From Salinibacterium hongtaonis (lineage in GTDB: Bacteria > Actinomycetota > Actinomycetes > Actinomycetales > Microbacteriaceae), in assembly GCF_003065485.1 (NCBI RefSeq), contig NZ_CP026951.1, forward strand, positions 1,860,001 through 1,924,000: 64,000 nucleotides of DNA, given 5' to 3'. The notes under the pieces are model-generated. The model did no database searches. It saw only the letters and a list, made by a program, of their open reading frames with translations, and was not told where the DNA came from. Shown in pieces: positions 53,509 to 62,482 of the stretch. Position 1 is the stretch's first letter; each line of letters starts with the position of its first letter. The position numbers were made by a program, and so were the translations under genes.

Positions 53509-54986
53509 AGCCGCGAGGCGAGACCCTGCAGCCGTGCGAGGGTGCTCGGCTTGCCGAGGAGCTCCATGGATTCGAACAGCGGCGGGCTGATGCGACGACC
53601 GGAGATTGCGGTGCGCAGCGGGCCGAACGCCAGCCGCGGCTTCAGCTCGAGCCCTTCGATGAGCGCCTCACGGAGGGCCCCTTCGATGGCGTCGGTCGAC
53701 CAGTCGTCCAGCGCCGAGAGGGCGTCAATGGATGCCGTCAAGATCTGTCCAGCATCGTCCTTGAGAGCGATAAGGGCGTCGTCGTCAAACTCGAGGGCGT
53801 CGTCGGCGACAAACAGGAACGCGAGCAGGCCGGGAGCCTCGCTGAGCACCTGCATGCGCTCCTGCACGAGCGGAGCGGCCTTCGCGAGCATCACGCGGTC
53901 TTCGCCACTGTCGACGAGGCCCGTGAGGTACGGCAGAAGGCGCTCGGCAAAGTCGTGCGGCTCAAGCATGCGAATGTGGTCGCCGTTGATCGATTCGGCC
54001 TTCTTCTGATCGAATCGCGCAGGGTTCGGGTTCACATCCGTCACATCGAACGCCGCCACCATTTCGTCGATCGTGAACACGTCACGGTCGTGGCTGAGCG
54101 ACCAGCCGAGCAGCGCGAGGTAGTTGATGAGCCCCTCTGGCACGAAACCACGCTCGCGGTGGTGAAAGAGGTTGGCCTCGGGGTCGCGCTTGGAGAGCTT
54201 CTTGTTCCCCTCCCCCATCACGTAGGGCAGGTGACCGAACTGCGGGATCGCCGTGGCAACGCCGACCTCGATGAGAGCAGAGTACAGCGCGATCTGGCGC
54301 GGGGTGCTTGAGAGCAGGTCCTCGCCGCGCAGCACGTGCGTGATGCCCATCAGCGCATCGTCGACGGGGTTGACGAACGTATAGAGAGGGATGCCGTTCG
54401 GGCGGACGACGACAAAGTCAGAGAAGCTTCCGGCGGGGAACGTGATGTCGCCGCGCACGAGGTCGGTGAAGCTCAGGTCGTGGTCTGGCACGCGCAGGCG
54501 AAGCGCTGGCTGGCGGCCCTCAGCCTTAAACGCGGCGATCTGCTCGTCCGTGAGGTCGCGCTCAAAGTTGTCGTAGCCCTGCTTGGGGTCGCGGCCATTG
54601 GCCAGGTTGCGCGCCTCGATCTCCTCGCCTGTCGCGAACGACTCATAGAGGTGACCGGATGCCCGCAGCTTCTCGATGATGCCCTGGTAGATGTCAGAGC
54701 GCTGCGACTGGCGGTACGGCGCGTGCGGGCCCCCGACATCGACGCCCTCGTCCCAGTCGAGCTTGAGCCAGCGCAGTGCGTCGAGCAGTTGCAGGTAGCT
54801 CTCTTCGCTGTCGCGCGCAGCATCCGTGTCTTCGATGCGAAAGATCAACTTGCCGCCGTTGTGCCGGGCGAATGCCCAGTTGAACAGCGCCGTGCGGATC
54901 AGCCCCACATGAGGGGTGCCGGTCGGTGACGGGCAGAAGCGAACGCGCACATCGGCGCCGGATGCAGAAGAAAAGAGAGCAGACAT
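53505..54986 (-). CDS. gltX: glutamyl-tRNA synthetase
   Basis: A 493-residue class I aminoacyl-tRNA synthetase. The HIGH-type motif is [10 protein letters not shown] (His26 region) and the KMSKS-type motif is NKKLSKRD. I choose ATG 54986, which gives [22 protein letters not shown]; an earlier ATG at 55010 is possible. No GlnRS is seen here, and actinobacteria usually charge tRNA-Gln via Glu-tRNA-Gln and the GatCAB amidotransferase. A non-discriminating GluRS acting on both nearby tRNAs (tRNA-Glu 49.2 kb, tRNA-Gln 52.3 kb) is therefore likely, though not provable from this window. Confidence 0.95.
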   Translation of the reverse strand: MSALFSSASGADVRVRFCPSPTGTPHVGLIRTALFNWAFARHNGGKLIFRIEDTDAARDSEESYLQLLDALRWLKLDWDEGVDVGGPHAPYRQSQRSDIYQGIIEKLRASGHLYESFATGEEIEARNLANGRDPKQGYDNFERDLTDEQIAAFKAEGRQPALRLRVPDHDLSFTDLVRGDITFPAGSFSDFVVVRPNGIPLYTFVNPVDDALMGITHVLRGEDLLSSTPRQIALYSALIEVGVATAIPQFGHLPYVMGEGNKKLSKRDPEANLFHHRERGFVPEGLINYLALLGWSLSHDRDVFTIDEMVAAFDVTDVNPNPARFDQKKAESINGDHIRMLEPHDFAERLLPYLTGLVDSGEDRVMLAKAAPLVQERMQVLSEAPGLLAFLFVADDALEFDDDALIALKDDAGQILTASIDALSALDDWSTDAIEGALREALIEGLELKPRLAFGPLRTAISGRRISPPLFESMELLGKPSTLARLQGLASRL

Positions 54987-55021
54987 TACGTCCATTCTAG
55001 GCCGCGGCACCCTGTGCCGGG

Positions 55022-55594
55022 TCAGCTCCGACGTAGGGCGAGGACGAGCAGCCAGATTCCGACGGCACCAGCCACGAAGGGCGTGAGAACCGCACCTGTC
55101 CAGCCAAGGTCATACGGCGACGGCAGCAACGGATTGGCCACCTCATCGCTGCGAGATGCACCGCGGGCGATTAACCCGACGGCAAGCAAGCCAGCCGAAA
55201 TCGTGACGGGGGCAAGCGTCGCAATCCATCGCTCCAGCGGGCGCCACCGAGACGACATCCAGACGAGCGCCACGCCTGCGATCCATCCGATAACGGGGAC
55301 CACAATTCCGCCGACCATCACAAGAGATGCGGCGAGCACCGCAAACCAGGTTGAGTCCACGGCACGCTGTCTCGCCGGCGGCCCCGCGGCGCCGGATGCA
55401 CCCCGCGCCTCGGAGGCGATGAACTCAGGATCGCCAAGCTCCGCGATGACCACAGATACCGCATCGTCGTCGAGACCAGTCAACTGCTCGGCGACTCCGG
55501 CCAGAATCTCGTCCCTCACCTCAGTGCTCACACCCGTGAGCGCGGTGTTCAATCGCGCAAGGTACCGCTCGCCGATAAGGGTGGTGTCAGCCAT
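55022..55594 (-). CDS. HAAS-domain membrane protein paired with PadR
   Basis: About 190 residues. The N-terminal 55 residues ([33 protein letters not shown] with FIASEA) form the HAAS/DUF1700 helical signalling domain. Four hydrophobic helices follow. I choose ATG 55594, nine bases after AGAGG and overlapping PadR; ATG 55603 is nine bases upstream with no spacing to the ribosome site. HAAS-domain membrane proteins are often encoded directly after a PadR repressor and thought to sense envelope or antibiotic stress; both features are seen here. Confidence 0.78.
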
Positions 55595-55925
55595 GGATGT
55601 CATCCTCTCTCACGAGGGCCTGCACCGTTGCGGCGAAGGTGCCCCACTGCTCTCTGAAATTCTCTAGCTGGCCCGTGCCGGAATCCGTCAGCCGGTAGTA
55701 CTTGCGCACTGGCCCCGATTCGGATGCCTCCTCGTATGTGCTTACGAGCCCCTGGGCGCGCAGTCGGCTGAGCAGAGGGTAAAGCGAACCAATGCTCGCG
55801 ATCATGCCGTGACCGATGAGAAGCTCCGACAGCTGCCAGCCGTACATCGGTTCGCGCGCCAGAAGGCCGAGCACGCAGTATTCGACTACGCCCTTGCGTA
55901 GCTGCGCCCCCACATCCGCTGTCAT
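55587..55925 (-). CDS. PadR-family transcriptional regulator
   Basis: A 112-residue winged-helix repressor. The family marks are YCVLGLLAREPMYGWQLSELL, SIGSLYPLLSRLRAQGLV and RKYYRLTDSG near the end. I choose ATG 55925 (TADVGAQLRKG start); the frame is open further upstream to 55997 but a poor fit. A 14-base palindrome overlaps this start codon, a probable self-repression site. Overlap with the HAAS gene makes this a two-gene operon. Confidence 0.88.
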   Translation of the reverse strand: MTADVGAQLRKGVVEYCVLGLLAREPMYGWQLSELLIGHGMIASIGSLYPLLSRLRAQGLVSTYEEASESGPVRKYYRLTDSGTGQLENFREQWGTFAATVQALVREDDIHG

Positions 55926-55933
55926 GCATGACA
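55920..55933. promoter_or_regulatory. perfect palindrome overlapping the PadR start
   Basis: TGTCATGCATGACA (55920-55933) is a perfect 14-base palindrome. The PadR ATG lies inside it (55923-55925), so bound repressor would block transcription or translation initiation directly. PadR proteins commonly bind such inverted repeats; the match to this protein is inference. Confidence 0.62.
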
Positions 55934-56009
55934 AGCTACCTTGCGATGCACGATAGAGCAACATAAAAAGGGCGCCCTCCCGCAGGAGAGCGCCCATAGA
56001 GTGTGATGC

Positions 56010-56780
56010 TTATGCGCGGTTCTTGGCCGGGTTGCTCAGGGTGCCGATGCCCTCGATTGTGATGTCTACGGTCTGGCCGTCCACGAACCCGCCGAGGCCG
56101 GCTGGGGTGCCCGTGAGGATGATGTCGCCGGGCAGAAGGGTCCACACGTCCGAGATGTACTCGATCAGCTCGGGAACACCGTGAAGCATGTCGCGGGTGT
56201 TGCCCTTGCGGCGCGGCTCGCCGTCCACGAATGTTTCGATCTGCAGGTTCGAGGGGTCGATCTCGGTCTCGATGACCGGGCCGATCGGGCAGAACGTGTC
56301 GTAGCCCTTGGCGCGAGCCCACTGGCCATCGGCGAACATCTGGTCGCGGGCCGAAATGTCGTTGGCGATCGTGTAGCCAAAGATGTAGTCCGAGGCGTTC
56401 TCAGCCTTGACCTGCTTGGCGATCTTGCCGATCACGATGGCGAGTTCGCCCTCGTGAACGATGCGGCCCTCCACGGGCGGGATCTGAATGGTGTCGCCGG
56501 GGCCGATGATCGAGGTGTTGGGCTTGAGAAAGATCAGCGGATTGGTGGGCGCGTTGATGTCCATCTCCGCCTTGTGCTCGGCGTAGTTCAGGCCGACGCA
56601 CACAACCTTGGAGCGGGGAATCACCGGCGCGAGCAGCCGGGCGTGAGCTAGGGGAATCCGCTCCCCCGTGGTGTCAAAGCCCGAGAACATCGGGTCTCCC
56701 GCTAGAACGACGAGGTCGCCCTCATCGAGAATGCCGTAGCGGGGGTCGGTGTCTGCAGTACTAAAGCGGGCGATTTTCAC
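56010..56780 (-). CDS. fumarylacetoacetate hydrolase-family protein
   Basis: A 256-residue FAH-fold enzyme starting at GTG 56780. Metal and catalytic residues are visible in RIVHEGELAIVIGK (His/Glu pair), ANDISARDQM (Asp) and the PLKP-type FLKPNTSIIGPGD. LTGTPAGLG is near the C-terminus. The size and sequence match the 5-carboxymethyl-2-hydroxymuconate isomerase/acylpyruvate hydrolase-like branch that many actinobacteria place beside ilvE or gltX. The actual substrate is unknown. It lies 61 bases after ilvE, likely in the same transcript. Confidence 0.87.
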   Translation of the reverse strand: MKIARFSTADTDPRYGILDEGDLVVLAGDPMFSGFDTTGERIPLAHARLLAPVIPRSKVVCVGLNYAEHKAEMDINAPTNPLIFLKPNTSIIGPGDTIQIPPVEGRIVHEGELAIVIGKIAKQVKAENASDYIFGYTIANDISARDQMFADGQWARAKGYDTFCPIGPVIETEIDPSNLQIETFVDGEPRRKGNTRDMLHGVPELIEYISDVWTLLPGDIILTGTPAGLGGFVDGQTVDITIEGIGTLSNPAKNRA

Positions 56781-56841
56781 TACTCGATCTTACGCTGCCA
56801 AAAGCCACGGTTTGCTCGTGTATGCCGCTCGATCCGACGTT

Positions 56842-57948
56842 CTAGGCGTCGAGACGGGTGAGCCAGCCGTGCCGATCTTCGATGCGTCCGTATTGAATGT
56901 CGGTGAGCTCCTGGCGCAGCGACATCGTCAGCTCTCCGGCCACGGCATCCGCAGACCCGATTTCGAAGTCGTTGGACTTAACCAGGCCAATGGGAGTGAT
57001 TACGGCCGCAGTTCCGCAGGCAAACGCCTCGACAATGTCGCCGGATGCTTGTCCCTCGCGCCACTCGTCGATACTCACGTTGCGGCGCTCGACCTTGTGC
57101 CCGCGATCCTCAGCAAGCTGCAGGATGCTGTCTCGCGTGATGCCCTCCAGGATGCTCTTGGAATCCGGGGTGACGAGAGTGCCGTCCTTGTAGACAAGAA
57201 CGACGTTCATGCCGCCGAGCTCCTCCACATACTTGCCCTCACGTGAATCGAGAAAAAGCACCTGGTCGCAGCCGTTGTCATAAGCCTCCTGCTGCGCGAG
57301 AAGGGACGCTGCATAGTTGCCGCCCGTCTTGGCCGCGCCCGTTCCACCGTGCGCGGCGCGGGAGTATTCGGCGGACAGCCAGATGCTCACGGGAGCAACG
57401 CCGCCGGAGAAGTACGACCCAGCGGGGCTCGCGATCACGTAATACGCAACCTTGTGGGCGGGCCGCACTCCGAGGAATGCCTCCGTGGCGAACATGAATG
57501 GGCGCAGGTAAAGGCAGGTTCCGTCGGCCATGGGCACCCAGTCGGCGTCGACAGCGACGAGCTGCTTGATCGACTCGATGAAGTAGTCGGTGGGCAGCTC
57601 AGGCAGCGCGAGACGCCGCGCAGATCGCTGCATGCGAGCAGCGTTCGCCTCGGGGCGGAAGGTCCAGATGGAGCCGTCGGCGTGACGGTAGGCCTTCATT
57701 CCCTCGAAGATCTCCTGGCCGTAGTGGAGCACTGCGGCGGCAGGATCGAGACTGATGGGGCCATAGGGCTGCACGCGAGGGCGGTGCCAGCCGCCCTGCT
57801 CAGACCAGCAGATGTCCACCATGTGGTCGGTGAAGAACTTGCCAAACCCGGGGTTGGCCAGAATCTCGTCGCGCTCCTGCGGGCTGCGGGCAGCGAGGTT
57901 CTTCGTCACGGAGAAGGTGAGTGCACGAGGGGCGAGAAGGTCGGTCAT
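56842..57948 (-). CDS. ilvE: branched-chain amino-acid aminotransferase
   Basis: A 368-residue fold-type IV PLP enzyme that makes leucine, isoleucine and valine from their keto acids. The PLP lysine lies in AAKTGGNYAASL, followed by FLDSREGKYVEELGGMN and the GITRDSILQLAED stretch of class IV aminotransferases. Length is typical. It starts at ATG 57948, after AAAAGGATTCCC. It follows leuB by 80 bases that hold a weak ATTCTGG/CCAGAAT stem, so the last steps of leucine synthesis are together. Confidence 0.94.
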   Translation of the reverse strand: MTDLLAPRALTFSVTKNLAARSPQERDEILANPGFGKFFTDHMVDICWSEQGGWHRPRVQPYGPISLDPAAAVLHYGQEIFEGMKAYRHADGSIWTFRPEANAARMQRSARRLALPELPTDYFIESIKQLVAVDADWVPMADGTCLYLRPFMFATEAFLGVRPAHKVAYYVIASPAGSYFSGGVAPVSIWLSAEYSRAAHGGTGAAKTGGNYAASLLAQQEAYDNGCDQVLFLDSREGKYVEELGGMNVVLVYKDGTLVTPDSKSILEGITRDSILQLAEDRGHKVERRNVSIDEWREGQASGDIVEAFACGTAAVITPIGLVKSNDFEIGSADAVAGELTMSLRQELTDIQYGRIEDRHGWLTRLDA

Positions 57949-58028
57949 GGGAATCCTTTTGTGGTGTTATCTCATTCTGGGGCCGCGCCCGGCTCAAGAC
58001 CAGAGCCAGAATCGCACCCGACAGAACA

Positions 58029-59081
58029 TCAGGAGGCGAGAGCCGCCGCGATGGCGTCGCCGACCTCCGATGTGCTGCGCTTCGCCGAACCCCGTGATGC
58101 GAGGTCCGCTTCGACTGCCGCAGTCACACGAGCCGAAGCATCCGAGAGCCCGACATGGTCGAGCAACAGGGCTGCCGACAGGATCGCGGCGGTGGGATCA
58201 GCCAATTGCTTGCCAGCGATGTCGGGTGCGGATCCGTGAACCGGCTCGAACATGCTGGGGAAGGTGCCGTCCGGGTTGATGTTGCCCGAGGCCGCCAACC
58301 CGATTCCACCGCTGATCGCGGCGGCCAGGTCGGTGATGATGTCACCGAAGAGGTTGTCGGTGACAATCGTATCGAACTGCGAGGGGTTCACGACCATGTG
58401 GATCGTGGCCGCATCGATGTGCTGGTAGTCGACCGCGACATCGGGATACTCGGCACTGACGGCATCCACCGTGCGCTGCCAGAGCCCTCCGGCGTGCACG
58501 AGAACATTGGTCTTGTGCACCAGCGTGAGCTTCTTGGCCGGGCGCGAGTTGGCCTTCTCGAAGCCGAACCGCACGAGCCGCTCGACGCCGAACGCCGTGT
58601 TGACGCTGACTTCATTGGCGATCTCGTGAGGGGTTCCCCTGCGGATGCTGCCGCCGTTGCCCACATACGGCCCCTCGGTGCCCTCCCGCACGACGACGAA
58701 GTCGACAGCGCCGGGGCTCGCGAGAGGCGAGACGACGGAGGGGTACAGCTTGGTCGGTCGCAGGTTCACATAGTGGTCGAAGGCAAAGCGAAGCCTGAGC
58801 AGGAGTCCGCGTTCGATGATGCCGCCAGCGAGACGCGGGTCGCGGGGGTCGCCACCCACGGCGCCGAGCAGAATGGCATCATGCCGGGCAAGCCTGGCGA
58901 AATCTTCGTCGTCGATGATCGTGCCGGATGCGAGAAAGTGGGTGGCACCGAAGGGATAGTCGGTGGTCGTGAGCGACACCGAATCGCCCACTGCCGCGGT
59001 CAACACCTTGACGGCCTCTGCCGTCACCTCGGGCCCGATGCCATCTCCAGCGATTACGGCGAGCGAGAGATTTCGGGGCAT
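58029..59081 (-). CDS. leuB: 3-isopropylmalate dehydrogenase
   Basis: A 350-residue NAD-dependent oxidative decarboxylase of leucine synthesis. I choose ATG 59081, six bases after AGGAG. The start [17 protein letters not shown], the substrate arginines in [14 protein letters not shown], and the metal/cofactor block ending in [14 protein letters not shown] are all in place. A longer frame to 59168 is not supported. It heads a small leuB-ilvE-FAH group; leuC and leuD are 50 kb away. Confidence 0.94.
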   Translation of the reverse strand: MPRNLSLAVIAGDGIGPEVTAEAVKVLTAAVGDSVSLTTTDYPFGATHFLASGTIIDDEDFARLARHDAILLGAVGGDPRDPRLAGGIIERGLLLRLRFAFDHYVNLRPTKLYPSVVSPLASPGAVDFVVVREGTEGPYVGNGGSIRRGTPHEIANEVSVNTAFGVERLVRFGFEKANSRPAKKLTLVHKTNVLVHAGGLWQRTVDAVSAEYPDVAVDYQHIDAATIHMVVNPSQFDTIVTDNLFGDIITDLAAAISGGIGLAASGNINPDGTFPSMFEPVHGSAPDIAGKQLADPTAAILSAALLLDHVGLSDASARVTAAVEADLASRGSAKRSTSEVGDAIAAALAS

Positions 59082-59259
59082 GGATGTCTCCTGTTTCGAA
59101 GCAGAGATGGTGTGTAAAAACCAGAGTAGCGGCAGCCGAGCTCGCCAATATTTCCCCGCTGAGGGCAAAATCAGACTAACGTCTGCAACGGCATCGACCC
59201 GGCTTGCCCTTCAGGCGCGCTCGGGGGCGATGAAAACACCACCGAAAGGAATGAGCACT

Positions 59260-59514
59260 ATGGGAATCGGCACAGGAATTTTCTTGTTCGTCGTCGGCGC
59301 CATCCTCGCGTTTGCAATCAACGTCGACCTCGGCGGAGCAGTTAATCTCGACCTCATCGGATACCTGCTCATGGGTGCTGGTGCGATCGTGTTCCTTATC
59401 TCGCTTGTGCTCGTAACGCGCAAGCGGTCGTCGGTCGAGACCGTGCGCCACGTTGACGGCGGCGAAGAGCGAGTCACGCAGCGCGAGACGCGCAGCGACC
59501 CGATCGAACCGTAG
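59260..59514 (+). CDS. DUF6458-like small membrane protein
   Basis: An 84-residue protein from ATG 59260, nine bases after AAAGGA. It has two hydrophobic helices: GTGIFLFVVGAILAFAI and IGYLLMGAGAIVFLISLVLV. They are joined by NVDLGGAVNLDL, followed by a charged tail (RKRSSVETVRHVDGGEERVTQRE). This is the small two-helix DUF6458 layout of actinobacteria; function is unknown. A bidirectional hairpin terminator follows. Confidence 0.75.
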   Translation: MGIGTGIFLFVVGAILAFAINVDLGGAVNLDLIGYLLMGAGAIVFLISLVLVTRKRSSVETVRHVDGGEERVTQRETRSDPIEP

Positions 59515-59530
59515 GCATAACGGCTAACAA

Positions 59531-59564
59531 CTAAAGGCCCGGTGATAAACCACCGGGCCTTTAG
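59531..59564. terminator. bidirectional hairpin terminator
   Basis: CTAAAGGCCCGGTG (59531-59544) pairs perfectly with CACCGGGCCTTTAG (59551-59564) around a 6-base loop. With the A/T-rich ends it can stop the DUF6458 gene on the plus strand and the TetR gene on the minus strand. Confidence 0.88.
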
Positions 59565-59575
59565 CATGCTGTGAC

Positions 59576-60148
59576 CTATGCGAGCCCTCGGCGCAGCAAC
59601 GCGAGAACGCGATCACTCACAACCGTGACATCCTGTCCCTCGCTGATGCATCTAGTCCCGGCATCAACGATTCCCTGCACAAGCGAGCTATCGAGGGCAG
59701 GCTGCGCCGTGCCGATCTCAGAGAGGATGCGGGGCAACGGCGAGCTGATCTCATCATGATGCTCCATGAAGCGCTGCACCTGGCTCGCCGTAAAGACGAA
59801 CCCCTCCAGCCGATTGGCGATTTCGTGCTTGCCTTCTGCCACCATCGACAAGCTCGCCCGCACATACGCTTCGAGCCGCGGCCAACCGGGCTCGGCAGGG
59901 TCGATCGCCTCGCCGAGCTCGTTTGTCCAGTCGATGATCGCCCTGACAGCGACCTCCGCCAGCAGGTCCCCCGAAGACGGAAAGTACTCATAGACGCTGC
60001 TGCGCGCTAATCCGACTGCTTTGCCGACGGCGGCGGGGGTAACTGCCGCTGTTCCGTCGGCCAGAAGAATTCGACTCGCCTCAAGAATCAGGGCCTCGCG
60101 CTGAATTGCGCGATGCTCCACAACTGATGGCGCAGTGATTCTTGGCAT
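59576..60148 (-). CDS. TetR-family repressor
   Basis: A 190-residue regulator. The N-terminal helix-turn-helix is VTPAAVGKAVGLARSSVYEYFPS (about residues 36-58), with the YxYFxS-like recognition element usual for the family. The C-terminal ligand-binding part is helical. I choose ATG 60148, seven bases after the ATPase stop; a longer frame adds non-TetR sequence. It is the last gene of the ABC operon, and two near-identical palindromes stand at the operon promoter, so it is likely an autoregulated repressor of the transporter. Confidence 0.86.
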   Translation of the reverse strand: MPRITAPSVVEHRAIQREALILEASRILLADGTAAVTPAAVGKAVGLARSSVYEYFPSSGDLLAEVAVRAIIDWTNELGEAIDPAEPGWPRLEAYVRASLSMVAEGKHEIANRLEGFVFTASQVQRFMEHHDEISSPLPRILSEIGTAQPALDSSLVQGIVDAGTRCISEGQDVTVVSDRVLALLRRGLA

Positions 60149-60155
60149 TAGTCCA

Positions 60156-60869
60156 TTATGCAAGCGATGCGGGGGCGGGCTTTGCCAGCACGCCGTCCTG
60201 CATCCGCAGCACCCGGTCGGTGTGAGAGAGAACCTCAGTGTCGTGGGTGACCATAACACATGCAGTTCCCGTGGCATGCACGCGCTCCGCGAGGAGCGCC
60301 ACGATGTCATCGGCTCGCGAATGATCGAGGGCGCTGGTCGGCTCGTCGACGAGAAGCACCGCAGGGTCGCCCATGAGCGCCCGTGCGATGCCGACCCGCT
60401 GCCGCTCGCCGCCCGAGAGCTGAGAGGGGCGCCGATCGGCCCGGTGTGTCATGCCAACCGAGGCCAATAGCTCGTCGGCCTTGGCCCGGTGCTGTGCGGT
60501 GATACGCCCGGCAATGTGCGGAACGATGAGCAGCTGATCGCGAGCCGACAGCGACGGGAGCAGGTTGGTCGACTGAAAGACAAACCCGATCTGATCTTGG
60601 CGAAGCTGCGCTAGCTTTCGCTTGGAGAGGCCGCTGATGGCCTGCCCGCCGATGACAACCGTGCCGGAGGTTGCGGGCATGAGCGCTCCCGCAACAGCGA
60701 GCAGGCTCGATTTTCCCGAACCTGAGGGGCCGACGATGGCGACGAGTTCGCCGCGGGCGACCTCGAGCGAGACGCGATCAAGCGCGGTCACCGTCTCGTC
60801 ACCGGCTGGCAACGTGAGCGTGACGTCGGTGAGCGAGAGTGCTGGTGTTAGTGAGTGTGATGTGGTCAT
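60156..60869 (-). CDS. ABC transporter ATP-binding protein (LolD/MacB type)
   Basis: A 237-residue ABC ATPase. Walker A is GPSGSGKS (47-54), the Q-loop region is GFVFQSTNLLP, the signature is LSGGERQRVGIARAL, Walker B is VLLVDEPTS and the H-loop is VMVTHD. It pairs with the FtsX-like permease upstream, whose stop it overlaps by ATGA. The type matches MacB/LolD-like lipoprotein or antibiotic exporters; the substrate is unknown. The TetR gene follows by seven bases. Confidence 0.93.
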   Translation of the reverse strand: MTTSHSLTPALSLTDVTLTLPAGDETVTALDRVSLEVARGELVAIVGPSGSGKSSLLAVAGALMPATSGTVVIGGQAISGLSKRKLAQLRQDQIGFVFQSTNLLPSLSARDQLLIVPHIAGRITAQHRAKADELLASVGMTHRADRRPSQLSGGERQRVGIARALMGDPAVLLVDEPTSALDHSRADDIVALLAERVHATGTACVMVTHDTEVLSHTDRVLRMQDGVLAKPAPASLA

Positions 60870-61969
60870 CGGGCGCCTCCCAGCGCAATGAGGGGGTCAA
60901 CCCGTGTGATCTGTCGAATGGCAACCAGCGCCCCCGCCGCGCCGAGCACGATGATGAGGCCGAATCCCGTGAGCACGGGGCCAACCTCAAGCACGAACGG
61001 CATGCCTGCCGGCATCGCTGCGCCGAGCGCCCATCCGGCTGCTCCGCCGACTGCGGTTGCTCCGACCAGGATGATCAGAACCTGCGAGAGCGCGTCTCTC
61101 ACGACGTAGCCTCCCGAGGCACCCACTGCCTTGAGGAGAGCAATCTCGGGTTGGCGCTGCACAGTCCACACGGTGAAGAATGCTCCGACGACGAGTGCAG
61201 AAATTATGTAGAGAAAGACCTGGATGAGCACCATCGTCGAGGTCTCGGCCTCGTAGCCGGGCGATGCGTTGAAGGCCTCGGTCTTGCTGATCGCAGAGGT
61301 CCCTGCGACAGCCGAGTCGCTCAGGGCATCGTCGTGCTGAATGGCGATGGCCGTGGCGACCTCGAAGGCGCTCGCGGGAACATCCCCCGGCATGCCGTAG
61401 GCGACCGTCTGCCACACGGAGAGCGGCAGGTAGATGACCGCCACGTGGCCGTATGAAGCGCTGCCCGTGGTGCCCACGACGGTGAGTTCCGTGCCGATGC
61501 GGTCGATCGTGATGACGTCGCCGATGCCGATCTCGTCGTCGGCGATGCCCTGCGAGATGACGACGCCGTTCTCCACTGAACCGACGCCGTCTCCGTCGAT
61601 CAGATCTGGTTCGAGAAAGCTGCCCTTCTCGATGCCAAAGAGTGCCGCGCTGAGCTGCACTCCATTGTCGCTTTCTGCGTGAACGAGCGCGCTGCCGACA
61701 GGAGTCGCCGCGGTGACACCGTCAACGCCTTCCCATTCGGCTGCCGCCGTGACATCCACCGTGGAGCGTGAGAACTGATCGCTCGTCACCGTCTCGTCGA
61801 AGGCGAACGAATCGGCCTTCATGTCGCGCAGGCCTGAGACGCCGTGGTCCACGAGGCCTGAGGATAGTCCAGAGAGAATCACCGAGAGTGTGGCCATAAG
61901 GGCGACTACGACACCCATAAGCAAGAAGCGACCACGAGCGAAGCGCAGGTCGCGGAGAGCTAAGAACAT
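60866..61969 (-). CDS. ABC transporter permease (FtsX/MacB type)
   Basis: A 367-residue membrane protein from ATG 61969. It has one N-terminal helix (about 14-34), a large extracytoplasmic domain of about 220 residues and three C-terminal helices, the FtsX/MacB-like layout. The last helices carry AIRQITRVDPLIALGG, typical of the family. The ribosome site is weak, and an alternative start to 62041 would run through both operators, so I reject it. It is the first gene of the permease-ATPase-TetR operon. Confidence 0.88.
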   Translation of the reverse strand: MFLALRDLRFARGRFLLMGVVVALMATLSVILSGLSSGLVDHGVSGLRDMKADSFAFDETVTSDQFSRSTVDVTAAAEWEGVDGVTAATPVGSALVHAESDNGVQLSAALFGIEKGSFLEPDLIDGDGVGSVENGVVISQGIADDEIGIGDVITIDRIGTELTVVGTTGSASYGHVAVIYLPLSVWQTVAYGMPGDVPASAFEVATAIAIQHDDALSDSAVAGTSAISKTEAFNASPGYEAETSTMVLIQVFLYIISALVVGAFFTVWTVQRQPEIALLKAVGASGGYVVRDALSQVLIILVGATAVGGAAGWALGAAMPAGMPFVLEVGPVLTGFGLIIVLGAAGALVAIRQITRVDPLIALGGAR

Positions 61970-61981
61970 TCCAACCCAATC

Positions 61982-62035
61982 TTGCCGACACGATGTCGGC
62001 AAGTCCAGTATAGCAACATACCGACAGGCTGTCGG
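61982..62035 (-). promoter_or_regulatory. ABC-operon promoter with two TetR-type operators
   Basis: On the minus strand a -35-like CCGACA (complement of 62030-62035) is followed by exactly 17 bases and a -10-like TATACT (complement of 62007-62012). Operator 1 is CCGACA-N3-TGTCGG (62021-62035), covering the -35. Operator 2 is TTGCCGACA-N3-TGTCGGCAA (61982-62002), just downstream of the -10 and 12 bases before the permease ATG. The shared CCGACA-N3-TGTCGG core points to one dimeric repressor, most likely the TetR protein. Confidence 0.78.
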
Positions 62036-62048
62036 ATACACTCAGGCT

Positions 62049-62411
62049 ATGGAAATCCTGCGCGATGTACTTGTCATCCTCCACTTCATCGGCCTCGCCT
62101 CCCTTCTGGGCGGCTTCTTGGTGCAGATGTCGGCCTTCCGCACCAAGTCGGCTGTAATCAACCCCGCAATCCTTCACGGTGCGCTTACCCAGCTCGTGAC
62201 CGGGTTGCTTCTCGTCGTCCTCGCCGAGATGCGCGACGGCGAGGTGAACCACATGAAGATCGGCATCAAGCTGTTCATCGTCATCGTGATTTACGTGCTC
62301 GCGCTGGTCAACCGCAAGAAGAAGCCGGTCTCCCCTGCGGTGCTCGGCACGATCGGTCTGCTCACGCTGACCAACATCGTGATCGCCGTCGTCGTCCCCG
62401 GAATGGTCTAA
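62049..62411 (+). CDS. small integral membrane protein, unknown function
   Basis: A 120-residue protein from ATG 62049 with four hydrophobic segments. They are separated by a short polar stretch with EMRDGEVNH and a basic RKKKP loop. I do not recognise a family. It diverges from the ABC operon, and operator 1 ends only 13 bases before its ATG, so the same TetR protein could affect it too. A strong hairpin terminator follows. Confidence 0.78.
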   Translation: MEILRDVLVILHFIGLASLLGGFLVQMSAFRTKSAVINPAILHGALTQLVTGLLLVVLAEMRDGEVNHMKIGIKLFIVIVIYVLALVNRKKKPVSPAVLGTIGLLTLTNIVIAVVVPGMV

Positions 62412-62429
62412 GCCCTCACAGCAACGACG

Positions 62430-62461
62430 AGGCGCCCGCCGGAATCTTCCGGCGGGCGCCT
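62430..62461. terminator. GC-rich hairpin between convergent genes
   Basis: AGGCGCCCGCCGGAA (62430-62444) pairs perfectly with TTCCGGCGGGCGCCT (62447-62461), followed by TCTTCTGTT. It terminates the 120-residue membrane protein gene and probably the convergent serA transcript. Confidence 0.85.
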
Positions 62462-62482
62462 CTTCTGTTGTTGCGGCGGAGA

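Noticed and set aside
57970-58012. ATTCTGG/CCAGAAT stem between leuB and ilvE as an attenuator
   Set aside because: No leader peptide with leucine, isoleucine or valine codons and no T-run are seen.
61970-62041. A longer start for the ABC permease
   Set aside because: It would place coding sequence over the promoter and both operators.
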